Shown here: piece after piece, positions 17,369-25,830 of the stretch
How positions within the stretch are numbered: the stretch's first letter is position 1
How the letters are laid out: every line of letters starts with the position of its first letter
From: Alsobacter sp046349155
GTDB taxonomy: Bacteria > Pseudomonadota > Alphaproteobacteria > Rhizobiales > Beijerinckiaceae
NCBI GenBank assembly: GCA_046349155.1
Contig: JAXMCW010000004.1
Coordinates: forward strand, 62,001 to 126,000
Reading direction: 5' to 3'
DNA: 64,000 nucleotides
Position numbers and translations under genes: made by a program
Notes under the pieces: generated by a model
Databases searched by the model: none
Seen by the model: only the letters and a program-made list of their open reading frames with translations
What the model was told of the DNA's origin: nothing

Positions 17369-19551
17369 CAGCGAGGCCGCGGCCGCCGTCCGACAGGAAC
17401 CAGCGTGGGCACCGACCGGTCGCGACTGTACCAGGGGTTGAAGGCCGGGTCGTCGAACTGGTCGGTCCTGTGCAACGTTCTCAGCGTCTGCTGCTCGCGC
17501 CGGAACCGATTGATCCGCTCCGGCGCTTCGTCGCTGCCCCGCGTCGCCGATTCATCGTGCTTCAGCGTGGCGTTCGGTGTCCAGACGACCCGAAAGCCCG
17601 CGGCGCCCGCACGCAGGCAGAAGTCGACATCGTTATAGGCGACGGCGAAGCGCTCCTCGTCGAAGCTACCCACGGTCTCCAGGCACTTGCGCGTGATCAG
17701 CATGCAGGCGCCCGTGACAGCGCTGACGGACTGGCGCAGCAGCAGGCGGTTCATTGGCCCGCCGGTCGATCCGGGCTGGCCGACGTACCAGTGCCCGGCA
17801 AGATCGCCGAGGCCGACGATCACGCCGGCATGCTGCAATCTCCCGTCGGGATAGATGAGCTTGGCCCCGACCACCCCGACGTCGGGATAGGCCAGGCACT
17901 CGATCATTTCGTCGAGCCAGTCGTCGTGCAGGACGTCGACGTCGTTGTTCAGAAGGAGAACACACTCGCCTCTTGACGCGGCGACGCCGCGGTTCACGAG
18001 GCGGGAGAAGTTGAAGGGACCGTCGTCGCGCAAAAGCGTGCTGCCCGGGCGCTGCGCGAGGATCGAGCGGTAGAGCGGCTCGACCGCCGGATCGGTTGAG
18101 CCGTTGTCGACGAGGATGAGTTCAATCCTGGGATATGACGTGCGGTCGATCAGCCCGGCCGCGAGCCGCCCCAGGAGGTCGGCCCTGTTCCGCGTGGGCA
18201 CGACGACGGACACCAGCGGAGGCAGGGCGCCAAGGGCGAAGCGCACGCGGTGCAATGTCGGCTCGCTCGCGGGCTCGACCTGGACGGGAGCCTCGACCCG
18301 ACCCAGATGGACCGCGAGCGCGCGGCGCGCGGCGGAGATGGCTGCGCCCGTCTCGACCTTGGAGAAGCTGCGGCGGTGACGCCGCCACACATAGGCCGGG
18401 TGGGGCACATGGGTCACCTGCCCGCGCTTCAGGTCCCGGGTGAACCGCAGCAATAATTCGTAGTCTTGCGAGCCTTCAAAACCATCCTTCAGGCCGCCCA
18501 GGGCGACAAGGCGGGAGCGGCGGTAGACCGACAGGTGGTTGAGGTAGTTGACGCCCGACAGCAGGACCGGATCGAACGCCGGCTTGAGGAAAAGGCCTCG
18601 GGGTCGGAGACCGCCGGTCGCAACGACTTCGTCCGTGTAGAGCAGTTGCGTATCGGGCCGATCCTCGATCGCCGCCGCGAGGATGTCCGTGGCCAGCGGC
18701 GACAGGACGTCGTCATGGTCCAGAAGGCCGACGAACTCTCCCTTGGCGAACGAGAGACCGGCATTGGTGGCGGCTGCGATGCCACCGCGCGCATCGTTCC
18801 GGACAATCCTCACGCCCGGCTCGCCAGCCACCTGCTGCAGCCAATTCCGCGTGAACCGGGATCGCGATCCGTCGTCGCTGAAGATCAGCTCCGCCGTCCC
18901 GGCCCTCTGACAGCGGAAGGACCGAAGGAGGTCGTCGAGATGACGCGGCTGGCTCTCATGGACGGGAACCACAAACGAGATCAGCGGCGAGCGGTCCCCC
19001 GACAACGGACGGGTGGCCGCGACGTGCGCCGCGAGGTCGGTTGCGCGTTCGGGTATCTGGCGCAGCGCTCCACCGCCGAACCACCCGTCCCGGGACGGAA
19101 GGGGGCCGCCCTCGCCCAACGCCTTGAGGTCCCAGGCTAGCCGCGCGCCGCCCCGTCGTCGTTCGGGCGCAGCGAAGCGAAGGAAGGACGTCGCAGACGA
19201 GAAGGTCCGGCGCGCGATTCGGAACGCGCCGCCCGAAGTCCGGATCGACAGGCGGATGTCCCCGAGGGAGTCCGCCAGCATCAGACCCAGAAGGGTCCGG
19301 CCTTCGGATGGGCCTAGCTTCATGGACCACGCGGGTCCGGTCGACGCGCGAACCTCGAGGATCAGGGGATCACATCCCTCAAGGTCCTGCCATTCGAGAC
19401 CCAGGATGAATGGGACGGGCGGCGTCACGCGGAAGACGAGGCGTCCGGATCCCGCCGTGCATCTCCAGCGATGGCGGCCGGACGGCTGGAGCCCCGTGGA
19501 CGAGACGAGCCGCACGGATCGGCGAAGCCGGAGGGCTGGGAAGAGGGCCAT
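17368..19551 (-). CDS. Two-domain GT2 glycosyltransferase
   Basis: This protein has 727 residues with two family 2 GT-A domains after a beta-rich N-terminal region of about 200 residues. Domain 1 (about 200-430) has ISFVVPVHESQPRHLDDLL, LIFSDDGS and VGLLDHDDVLSPLA. Domain 2 (about 450-700) has VSVVVPTRNRADLLGRL, LILVDNGSTD, LLLNNDVDVL, VGAKLIYPDGRLQHAGV and FAVAYNDVDFCLRAGA. ATG 19551 was chosen because upstream residues belong to the kpsM tail in another frame and are Ser/Arg/Cys-rich. It starts 8 bases after the natural end of kpsM and overlaps the GT4 gene by ATGA. This makes a kpsM-GT2-GT4 unit. Such two-domain enzymes often add two different sugars in O-antigen or capsule repeats. Confidence 0.88.
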   Translation of the reverse strand: MALFPALRLRRSVRLVSSTGLQPSGRHRWRCTAGSGRLVFRVTPPVPFILGLEWQDLEGCDPLILEVRASTGPAWSMKLGPSEGRTLLGLMLADSLGDIRLSIRTSGGAFRIARRTFSSATSFLRFAAPERRRGGARLAWDLKALGEGGPLPSRDGWFGGGALRQIPERATDLAAHVAATRPLSGDRSPLISFVVPVHESQPRHLDDLLRSFRCQRAGTAELIFSDDGSRSRFTRNWLQQVAGEPGVRIVRNDARGGIAAATNAGLSFAKGEFVGLLDHDDVLSPLATDILAAAIEDRPDTQLLYTDEVVATGGLRPRGLFLKPAFDPVLLSGVNYLNHLSVYRRSRLVALGGLKDGFEGSQDYELLLRFTRDLKRGQVTHVPHPAYVWRRHRRSFSKVETGAAISAARRALAVHLGRVEAPVQVEPASEPTLHRVRFALGALPPLVSVVVPTRNRADLLGRLAAGLIDRTSYPRIELILVDNGSTDPAVEPLYRSILAQRPGSTLLRDDGPFNFSRLVNRGVAASRGECVLLLNNDVDVLHDDWLDEMIECLAYPDVGVVGAKLIYPDGRLQHAGVIVGLGDLAGHWYVGQPGSTGGPMNRLLLRQSVSAVTGACMLITRKCLETVGSFDEERFAVAYNDVDFCLRAGAAGFRVVWTPNATLKHDESATRGSDEAPERINRFRREQQTLRTLHRTDQFDDPAFNPWYSRDRSVPTLVPVGRRPRPR

Positions 19552-19558
19552 GCGTTCG

Positions 19559-19681
19559 CTACTTCGCGGCGAGCAGGAGGCCGCGAAACACGCGCTCGGC
19601 CAGGAGCCCGCCGCCCAGCGACGACAGGGCGCAGAAGAACAAATAGGGCTTGTTGAGTACCAGCGTGCCGTAGCCATCGAA
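19559..19681 (-). pseudogene. kpsM: Orphaned C-terminal tail of kpsM after an in-frame amber codon
   Basis: After the TAG at 19684-19682 the kpsM frame stays open for 40 codons, ending at a second TAG (19561-19559). The translated tail (FDGYGTLVLNKPY, then a hydrophobic helix, then ERVFRGLLLAAK) matches the last transmembrane segment expected of KpsM-type permeases. The second stop lies 8 bases before the next gene's ATG, as in a normal operon. The amber codon stands where family members have an aromatic residue after the EWMRSA block, so a TAC/TAT to TAG change is the simplest origin. Confidence 0.8.
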
Positions 19682-20362
19682 CTAGGCCGATCGCATCCAC
19701 TCCACGAGATGGAGGGGCGGATTGATCGCGACGAGGGGACGGAGCGATTCCGGCAGCGCATCCGGCACGAAGAGGACGCCGGAAAAGATGTACATGAGGA
19801 TGATCAGCAAGGTGTAGCCGGTGGCCCAGGTAGGAAGCACCATGCAGATGAGCCCGTTGGAAATCCCGTAGCCCGCCCCGAGCAACAGGGCCGCGGCCAA
19901 CGCCAGGGCAGCCTCGACCGGATCCCGAGGCGTGACGTCGATGCCTGCCACGGTCAGGACCGCAGCGAGGACGATCACCATGCAGCAGGCCCCCAGGCCT
20001 TCGAGGATCACCCGCGCGAACAGAAGGTCAATGATCTTGACCGCCGGAAAGGAGAGCAGCGGCTTGTTGAAGATGACCGAGTACATCACGAAGCGAGACA
20101 TGTACTGGAACGCCATGAACGGAGCGAGACCGGTCGCGAAGAACAGGGCGGAGCTGTCTCCGTAGGGCGCAGCGCGGCCTGTAGCGCCGTAGATCCCCAG
20201 GAGGATGAGGATGTGGGCGAGCGGCCACGCGATCGCCAGGAGGAATCCCAGGCCGTGGCCGAAAAAGCGCGTCCGGATGTCACGCAGCATGATGGCGACG
20301 ACCACCCGGGACTGCCGTTGCAAGGCTCCGCCGAAGCTGTAATAGGCGCTTCTTTCATTCAT
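19682..20362 (-). CDS. kpsM: KpsM-type capsule ABC-2 permease, truncated by an amber codon
   Basis: As read, this is 226 residues. With the tail after the stop it would be 266 codons plus amber, which is the family's usual length. It is the membrane subunit of the KpsMT-type capsule exporter. It starts MNERSAYYS, has an amphipathic leader with MLRDIRTRFFGHGLGF, and then several hydrophobic helices including LAIAWPLAHILILLGI and ALALAAALLLGAGYGISNG. The segment AINPPLHLVEWMRSA sits just before the stop. The last transmembrane helix is lost unless the TAG is suppressed or is a sequence error. ATG 20362 was preferred over the TTG at 20377. It is divergent from kpsT across only 52 bases, unlike the usual kpsMT arrangement. 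Function is uncertain because of the stop. Confidence 0.85.
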   Translation of the reverse strand: MNERSAYYSFGGALQRQSRVVVAIMLRDIRTRFFGHGLGFLLAIAWPLAHILILLGIYGATGRAAPYGDSSALFFATGLAPFMAFQYMSRFVMYSVIFNKPLLSFPAVKIIDLLFARVILEGLGACCMVIVLAAVLTVAGIDVTPRDPVEAALALAAALLLGAGYGISNGLICMVLPTWATGYTLLIILMYIFSGVLFVPDALPESLRPLVAINPPLHLVEWMRSA

Positions 20363-20414
20363 CGGGATCGCATACAATATAGAGCCAATAAAATCCAGCC
20401 GAAAACTGCATAAG
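20363..20414. promoter_or_regulatory. Short divergent kpsM/kpsT control region
   Basis: Only 52 bases separate the two start codons, and they are markedly A+T-rich. They contain -10-like hexamers on both strands, such as TACAAT on the plus strand at 20373-20378. Any promoters for kpsM and kpsT must therefore overlap each other or extend into the opposite coding region. Box assignments are tentative. Confidence 0.4.
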
Positions 20415-21068
20415 ATGATACAATTTGAACGTGTAGAGAAGTATTATAAAACCGAAAAGGGAAAGAAGACTATTCTCGATGGGGTGTCGACGGTCTTCTC
20501 CAGCGGGCATTCCTACGGCTTGCTGGGCGTCAACGGGGCCGGGAAGTCGACCACGCTGCGGCTCATCGCAGGCACGGAACTCCCGAGCTCGGGCCGGATC
20601 CGTCGCACCGTCAGGGTCTCCTGGCCGCTGGGGTTCACGGGAGGGTTCCACCCCCTCGTCTCGGGGCGGGAAAACCTGCACTTCATCGCGAGGGTCTACG
20701 GCGAGGACGTCCGCCGGGTCGTGGATTTCGTCGACGAGTTCTCTGAACTCGGCGAGTACATCGACGAACCGGTTCAGACCTATTCGTCAGGCATGATGGC
20801 GAGGCTCGCCTTCGGTCTATCGATGGCCATCGCGTTCGACTGCTACCTCATCGACGAAATCACGGCCGTGGGCGACGCCCGTTTCCAGCAACGCTGTCAC
20901 GAGGCCTTTTCCCAGCGTCGAAAAAACGCCGACCTCATCATGGTCTCCCATTCGACGCTGACCATTCAGCAATACTGCGACCGCGCCGCCGTGCTCGTCG
21001 ACGGGCATCTTTTGATGCTCGACTCCGTCCACGAGGCCGCTGACATCTACACGCGCCTCAACCAATGA
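20415..21068 (+). CDS. kpsT: KpsT-type capsule export ABC ATPase
   Basis: This is a 217-residue ATPase subunit of a polysaccharide ABC-2 exporter that powers capsule translocation across the inner membrane. Walker A is GVNGAGKST near residue 38. The signature is YSSGMMARLAFGL. Walker B is YLIDEI near 143, and the switch His is in MVSHS. The segment LGFTGGFHPLVSGRENL is typical of KpsT/Wzt-short proteins. There is no C-terminal carbohydrate-binding extension, so it is the short capsule type. Its partner permease kpsM is on the opposite strand. The first codons are A+T-rich compared with the rest. Confidence 0.95.
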   Translation: MIQFERVEKYYKTEKGKKTILDGVSTVFSSGHSYGLLGVNGAGKSTTLRLIAGTELPSSGRIRRTVRVSWPLGFTGGFHPLVSGRENLHFIARVYGEDVRRVVDFVDEFSELGEYIDEPVQTYSSGMMARLAFGLSMAIAFDCYLIDEITAVGDARFQQRCHEAFSQRRKNADLIMVSHSTLTIQQYCDRAAVLVDGHLLMLDSVHEAADIYTRLNQ

Positions 21069-21294
21069 AAGTTAATCTAAATATAAATACCCTTGAGTTG
21101 TAGCAATCTATAGTTGAAAGGCGTTACAAGAGTATCGTGTCCCCTGACATAGGGCTCCCCGCATGGTCGAGAGCGGGCGCGGATTGGGGCTTGTTGTTCA
21201 TGGCACGGTGAGTCATCATGACGGTCTTGTGTCTTGGATGCATTTTCGAATTCAAGGGCGGGTATAGCCCGACATTTCATCGTCCGCGTAGCGA

Positions 21295-22542
21295 ATGATC
21301 AATCCGATTTTCTCTGATCGCCTCCCGCGTGGGACCGGTCGCGCCCTCAGGGTGTCACATGCCTTGGCGCAGGCAGCCAGGCAGGCCAGGCAGGTGCGAC
21401 GTGGGGCGTCGGCATCGATGCCCAGCCACGCTCCATGGTGGGTGAGACGGCTTCAGGCCCTCCTGTTCGCGGGCATCTTCGTCGTCCCCAGTCTGCTGGG
21501 AAGCCTCTATTATGGGGTCGTGGCTTCCGACCAGTTCGTCGCAGAAGCACGGATGACTGTGCGCAACGGCGACATTCCGAAACTCGACGCCGTCGGCGCC
21601 TTGACGGGACTGCCCTCTCTGACGGTGGTTCAGGACACTCAGATCGTGGCCAGTTTCATCCAGAGCCGGGCCATGGTCGAACGTCTGCAGCAGCGGGTCG
21701 GGCTGGACAGGATCTTCGCCGCCCCGGAGGCCGATGCCATCGCGCGCTTCAGGCTGCATCAGCCGCTGGAGCGTCTCGTCGACTATTGGCGAGGGATGAC
21801 CGACGTCTCCATCCAGGTTCCGTCCGGCATTCTCCTGGTCTCGGTCCGGGCCTTCAGGGCCGCGGACGCCAAGCTGCTCGCCGAGGCCGTGATCGCGGAG
21901 AGCGAAACGCTGGTCAACGCGATGAACGACCGGATGCGGCAGGACGCGCTGCAATCCGCGGAGGTGGCGCTGGTGCGCGCGCGCGACCGCGTGGGAGAAG
22001 CCCGGGCCGCGCTCGAAAGCGAACGCAACGCCACCGGTCTTCTCGATGCCCGTCAGGCCGGAGACGGGATCGATCAATTGTTGTTGGGTCTGCGGAGCGA
22101 GAGGCTGACGCTGGCGCAGGAAATCGACAGTCAGTTGCGCTCCGTCGCTGCGGACGCTCCCCAGTTGCGCTCCCTCCAGGTGAGATTGTCTGCGCTGGAC
22201 GCACAGATCGACGACCTCGCAGGACGGCTCACGCAGGCCGAACCAGGGCAGGGCTTCGACAAGAAGCCCCTCTCGGGCGTGCTGACGCGCTTCGACCAAC
22301 GCGCGCTCGAACTCGGCGTCGCCGAGAAGCATTTTGCGGCCGCGTTTGCGTCTCTGGAGCTCGCGCGTACCCTCTCCGAGGGAAAGCGGGTTTACTTGAA
22401 CGCCTTCGTTCGGCCGTCCTTGCCGGAGGAGGCGGCGCATCCCCGGCGGCTCTTGCTGGCCTGCGCCGTCACGGCCGCCAGCTTCCTCCTGTGGAGCGCG
22501 GTGGCCGGCACCGTCTCGCTCGCCCGCACGCGGCTGGCGTGA
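21295..22542 (+). CDS. kpsE: KpsE-family polysaccharide co-polymerase / export protein (copy 1)
   Basis: This 415-residue inner-membrane protein belongs to the PCP-3 (KpsE/CtrB/BexC) family. It links the KpsMT exporter to the outer-membrane channel. A transmembrane helix lies near residues 53-73 (LLFAGIFVVPSLLGSLYYGVV), followed by the family motif ASDQFVAEARMTVR. The long periplasmic coiled coil covers about 190-350. The PxxP-like FVRPSLPEEAAHPRRL precedes the C-terminal helix (about 383-405). A 226-base spacer separates it from kpsT. It heads the run kpsE1-unknown-kpsE2 and is one of two paralogues in the locus, which is unusual. Confidence 0.9.
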   Translation: MINPIFSDRLPRGTGRALRVSHALAQAARQARQVRRGASASMPSHAPWWVRRLQALLFAGIFVVPSLLGSLYYGVVASDQFVAEARMTVRNGDIPKLDAVGALTGLPSLTVVQDTQIVASFIQSRAMVERLQQRVGLDRIFAAPEADAIARFRLHQPLERLVDYWRGMTDVSIQVPSGILLVSVRAFRAADAKLLAEAVIAESETLVNAMNDRMRQDALQSAEVALVRARDRVGEARAALESERNATGLLDARQAGDGIDQLLLGLRSERLTLAQEIDSQLRSVAADAPQLRSLQVRLSALDAQIDDLAGRLTQAEPGQGFDKKPLSGVLTRFDQRALELGVAEKHFAAAFASLELARTLSEGKRVYLNAFVRPSLPEEAAHPRRLLLACAVTAASFLLWSAVAGTVSLARTRLA

Positions 22543-22551
22543 GTGGGATCG

Positions 22552-23622
22552 ATGCTTTTCAACATGGAGCACGACACGGGGGACAGGCTGGCCGGCTATC
22601 TCGTGCCCGACAGCTTTCGCGACCACGCGGTGATCAGCGTGCGGGTGTCCGGTCGGGAAGTGCTCCGCGTCCCGACCTTCGAGCGGCGGGATTCGTTGCG
22701 CCAGGCCGGCCGGCACGAGACCGGGCTGTGCGGATACACGCTCGATGACAGGCATGTCCAGGACCTGGCCGGGGTGGCCGACCTTGCGGTGCACGACGCT
22801 GCGACGGGGCTCATGGTTGCGCGGCGCGTGGACGAGGCCGAGGTGATCGGCCTGCGGCTCATCCGGCTCGAGACGCACCTTCTCCCGCTCGTCGCGCTCG
22901 ACCGGGCCCTCGCCCCGGCCTTCCGCTACGGCTATGCCGGGCTGGACCGCTATAGCGGCGAGACCGTGTCGCAGGTGCTCCTGATCAATGACGGAGGCTC
23001 GCTCTATGCGAGCGGGCGCATGACGTACCGCAGCGTGCAGGGTTCGCTGGAGCCGCACGCCGCCGGCGTCATCGTGCTGCGGGATCCCGTGCTGGAACTG
23101 GCCGAGCGCCTGCTGGTGCTGAACCGGATCGGCGTTGCGCAGGTGCCCCTGTTCGGCGAGCGGGATCGGTTGATCTGGGCGCCTGCCGTCAGCTTCGCCG
23201 CCGGCCTCGACTTCCGCGACCTCTACGCGTTGCGGCGCGCCTTGGCGTCGGTTCCGGCCCGTGCCGCGGCGCTGCTTGCCAATCCCGTCACGAGGATCCT
23301 CGCGGCCGGCGCACCGGAGGAGGCCGTGCGCTCCCGTCACGTTCCCGCCGCGCTGCGAGCCCTCTCGCGCTTCACGCTGGTCGGATTGCGGGAGCGCTGG
23401 GACGAGTTCCGCGAGGATGTGGCGGCGCTCACCGGCCGCGGCGCCGAAGACATACCCGTGATCGAGACCGTGGGCGCGGTCGAGCAACTCGCCGCCGAGA
23501 TCCGCGGGCTGCGCGCCGTCAACGCGCTGCTCGCGGTGGACCTCGAACTCTATGCCCATGTCCGCGACGCCTTCGAGGCGGACCGCGCCCCTCCTATGGC
23601 GATGGGGGAGCACGCAGCGTGA
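22552..23622 (+). CDS. Protein of unknown function between two kpsE genes
   Basis: This 356-residue soluble protein has no signal peptide or membrane helix. The N-terminal half is beta-rich (AVISVRVSGREVLRVPTF, ADLAVHDAATGLMVARRV). The C-terminal part (about 240-345) is helical. Its LSRFTLVGLRERWDEFREDVAAL segment loosely recalls the C-terminal region of capsule-associated sulfotransferases, but no PAPS-binding loop was seen, so that function is not claimed. ATG 22552 was chosen 9 bases after the kpsE1 stop. Its end overlaps kpsE2 by GTGA, so it is translated with the export proteins. A role in modifying or regulating export is likely from context only. Confidence 0.75.
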   Translation: MLFNMEHDTGDRLAGYLVPDSFRDHAVISVRVSGREVLRVPTFERRDSLRQAGRHETGLCGYTLDDRHVQDLAGVADLAVHDAATGLMVARRVDEAEVIGLRLIRLETHLLPLVALDRALAPAFRYGYAGLDRYSGETVSQVLLINDGGSLYASGRMTYRSVQGSLEPHAAGVIVLRDPVLELAERLLVLNRIGVAQVPLFGERDRLIWAPAVSFAAGLDFRDLYALRRALASVPARAAALLANPVTRILAAGAPEEAVRSRHVPAALRALSRFTLVGLRERWDEFREDVAALTGRGAEDIPVIETVGAVEQLAAEIRGLRAVNALLAVDLELYAHVRDAFEADRAPPMAMGEHAA

Positions 23623-24920
23623 ACGACCTGCTGCGCCCCCGCACGCACGAGTTCGAGGCGCCGGCCGCAGCGATGCTTCCGGCGCGGCCGGGACGCTGGA
23701 CCGCGCTGCTGGCGCGGTGGGGAAGCCGGACAGGACCCGAGGTCGCGGCCCCCGTGGCCGTCCGCGAGCCGCCTCCCGCCTGGAGCTCCCGGGGATGGGG
23801 CTGGCCGCCGTTCTGGCTGGTGAGCCTCGCGCTCGGCGTGATCGCGCCGAGCCTCGTGGCGCAGACCTACCTCGCCTTCATCGCATCGGACCAGTTCGTC
23901 GCGGAGACCCGGTTGGCGGTCCGCCAGGCCGACCAGGCGGGGATGGCGTCGGAGGGGTCGGGGCAGGCCGCCGCCGCGGCCTCGGGGGGCGCGGGGCTGG
24001 TCGCGATCAACAGCGCCGGCCAGGACGCGCACGTGGTGACCAGCTATCTGCGCAGCCGCGCCGTCGTCGACGACCTGTCGCGCGAGCTCGACCTGCGCGC
24101 GATCTTCCGGCGGCCGGAGGCCGACTGGTGGGCGCGGCTGCCTGCCGATGCGGGGATCGACGCGCTGGTGCGCTACTGGAACAACATGGTCTTCACCTAT
24201 GTGGACGGGCCCTCGGGCATCGTGACGCTGCAGGTCCGCGCGTTCCGGCCGCAGGATTCCCTGCTCGTCGCCCAGGCGGCGTTGCGGCAGGCGGAAAGCC
24301 TCGTCAACGCCATGGCGGACCGCGCTCGCGCCGACGCGCTCGCCTCCTCCCGGGCGGAGCTGCGTCGCGCCGAGGACGAATGGCGCGACGCGCTGGCGGA
24401 GCTGCGCGCCTTCCGCGACCGCGAGGGGCTGATCGACCCCGTGAGGGCGGCCGGAGACGTTGCCAAGCTCATCCAGGGCCTGATGCTCGACAAGATCCGG
24501 CTGGAGAACGAGCTCGCCGCAGCCGCGGGCGGGCTGGCGCCCGACGCGCCGGGCCTCGGGCAGATGCGCGCCCGCCTCGCGGGGCTGGACCGGCAACTGG
24601 CCGAGCTGCGCGCGCAACTGGCGGGAGAGAGCACGCAAGCCCGCAACGCCGCTGCCGCGTTGTCCCGCTTCCAGGTGATCGAGGTGCGCCGGCAATTCGC
24701 CGAAAAGCTGCTCGGCTTCGCCCAAGACGGCCTGGAGCGGGCCCGGACGGCGGCCGAGCGCCGCCGCGTCTATCTGACGGTCTTCGTCCCGCCCGCCCTT
24801 GCGGAGCAGGCGAGCTATCCCAGGCGGCTCGCCTATTCGTTGCTGATCCCCGCCGTGCTCCTGGTGCTGTGGAGCATCGCGGGACTGATCGTCCTCTCCG
24901 TCGAGGATCACCGGCTATGA
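23619..24920 (+). CDS. kpsE: KpsE-family polysaccharide co-polymerase / export protein (copy 2)
   Basis: This 433-residue PCP-3 family protein has its GTG start overlapping the upstream stop (GTGA). A proline-rich cytoplasmic N-terminus is followed by a helix near 65-85 (WLVSLALGVIAPSLVAQTYL) and the family motif ASDQFVAETRLAVR. Next come an Ala/Gly-rich loop, a periplasmic coiled coil (about 225-375), FVPPALAEQASYPRRL, and a C-terminal helix (about 398-425). It is clearly related to copy 1: the two share SDQFVAE, the RSRA-V block, NNM/GMTD...PSGI, and the PRRL end. It is nevertheless diverged throughout, so this is an old duplication. The proteins may form a hetero-oligomer or serve different chains. 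Confidence 0.9.
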   Translation: MNDLLRPRTHEFEAPAAAMLPARPGRWTALLARWGSRTGPEVAAPVAVREPPPAWSSRGWGWPPFWLVSLALGVIAPSLVAQTYLAFIASDQFVAETRLAVRQADQAGMASEGSGQAAAAASGGAGLVAINSAGQDAHVVTSYLRSRAVVDDLSRELDLRAIFRRPEADWWARLPADAGIDALVRYWNNMVFTYVDGPSGIVTLQVRAFRPQDSLLVAQAALRQAESLVNAMADRARADALASSRAELRRAEDEWRDALAELRAFRDREGLIDPVRAAGDVAKLIQGLMLDKIRLENELAAAAGGLAPDAPGLGQMRARLAGLDRQLAELRAQLAGESTQARNAAAALSRFQVIEVRRQFAEKLLGFAQDGLERARTAAERRRVYLTVFVPPALAEQASYPRRLAYSLLIPAVLLVLWSIAGLIVLSVEDHRL

Positions 24921-24996
24921 GGCGGCCCGCTGTGTCACGCCCGACCGGGGGACCCTGCCGAGCCCCGATCGCATCGGCCTGGGGGGAGGCCGCAGC

Positions 24997-25830
24997 ATGA
25001 GCGTCTTCGAGAAGCTGCCGGACATGAGGGCCTGGGCGCGGCGCTGGGGCCGCCGGCCCTTTGCGAGCGTGCGCGACGTCTTCGACGGCTATGTCGACGA
25101 GGTTCCCTCCGCGCAGACGGCGGTCGACGCCGTGCCGGGCTGGACCAGCGCGCTCCCGCCGGAGGCCCGCGCCCGGGCGGGGACGGTGCCGCTGTTCGAG
25201 GACGGGCGCATCGCCTGGGCCATCGAGCAGGCCGGCGGGGTGACCGGCAAGCGCGTGCTGGAGATCGGCCCGCTGGAGGGCGCGCACACCGCCATGCTGG
25301 TGCGGGCCGGCGCGCAGGTGGACGCCGTGGAGGCGAACCGGCTGGCCTTCCTGCGCTGCCTCGTCACCAAGGAGATTATGGGCCTGGCGCAGGCGCGCTT
25401 CCACCTGGGCGACGCCGTGCGCTTCCTGGAGAGCCGCGAGGACACCTGGGACCTCGTCGTCGCCTCGGGCGTGCTCTACCACATGCGCGACCCCATCCGC
25501 TTCCTCGAGCTGATCAAGGCCCGGGGGAAGGCGGTGTACCTGTGGACGCACTATTACGACGGCGAGGCGATGGACGAGGCGGCGCGCAGCGTCTTCGACC
25601 CCGCGCCCGTCCTCCGTGAGTACGAGGGCCGCCCGATCCGCCTCTGGCGCCGCACCTACCGCGTGGCACCAGCCGACCCCCGCTTCTGCGGAGGGCCGCG
25701 CGACGAGCATTACTGGATGGAAAAGGAGGGGATCGAGCAGGTGTTGGAACATCCTCAGTGCATCAAAGAAGGTGATCCAAGCGTACCGTCTCTTTCATTG
25801 ATATTCCGATCGAAAGACGCCGGTCATTGA
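24997..25830 (+). CDS. Class I SAM-dependent methyltransferase
   Basis: This 277-residue methyltransferase has motif I VLEIGPLEGAHT near residue 88, an acidic motif II VDAVEANRLAF, and the post-motif LVVASGVLYHMRDP typical of sugar or lipid methyltransferases in polysaccharide loci. A short, less typical N-terminal region precedes the Rossmann core. The last 30 codons (from about 25,740) switch to A+T-rich codon use. The C-terminal beta-strands are shorter than expected, although PSLSLIF still resembles the family end. The edge of the foreign-looking segment therefore falls inside this gene. It ends 3 bases from the convergent methyltransferase gene. Probable role: methylation of a capsule sugar. 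Confidence 0.85.
   Translation: MSVFEKLPDMRAWARRWGRRPFASVRDVFDGYVDEVPSAQTAVDAVPGWTSALPPEARARAGTVPLFEDGRIAWAIEQAGGVTGKRVLEIGPLEGAHTAMLVRAGAQVDAVEANRLAFLRCLVTKEIMGLAQARFHLGDAVRFLESREDTWDLVVASGVLYHMRDPIRFLELIKARGKAVYLWTHYYDGEAMDEAARSVFDPAPVLREYEGRPIRLWRRTYRVAPADPRFCGGPRDEHYWMEKEGIEQVLEHPQCIKEGDPSVPSLSLIFRSKDAGH

Noticed and set aside
19552..19761. Extension of the two-domain GT2 start to 19761
   Set aside because: Those 70 residues are Ser/Arg/Cys-rich and overlap the kpsM tail in another frame. The ATG at 19551 fits operon spacing.
21077..21280. 67-codon minus-strand frame between kpsT and kpsE
   Set aside because: It has no family resemblance or ribosome-binding site, and the region is better explained as the leader and promoter of the kpsE operon.
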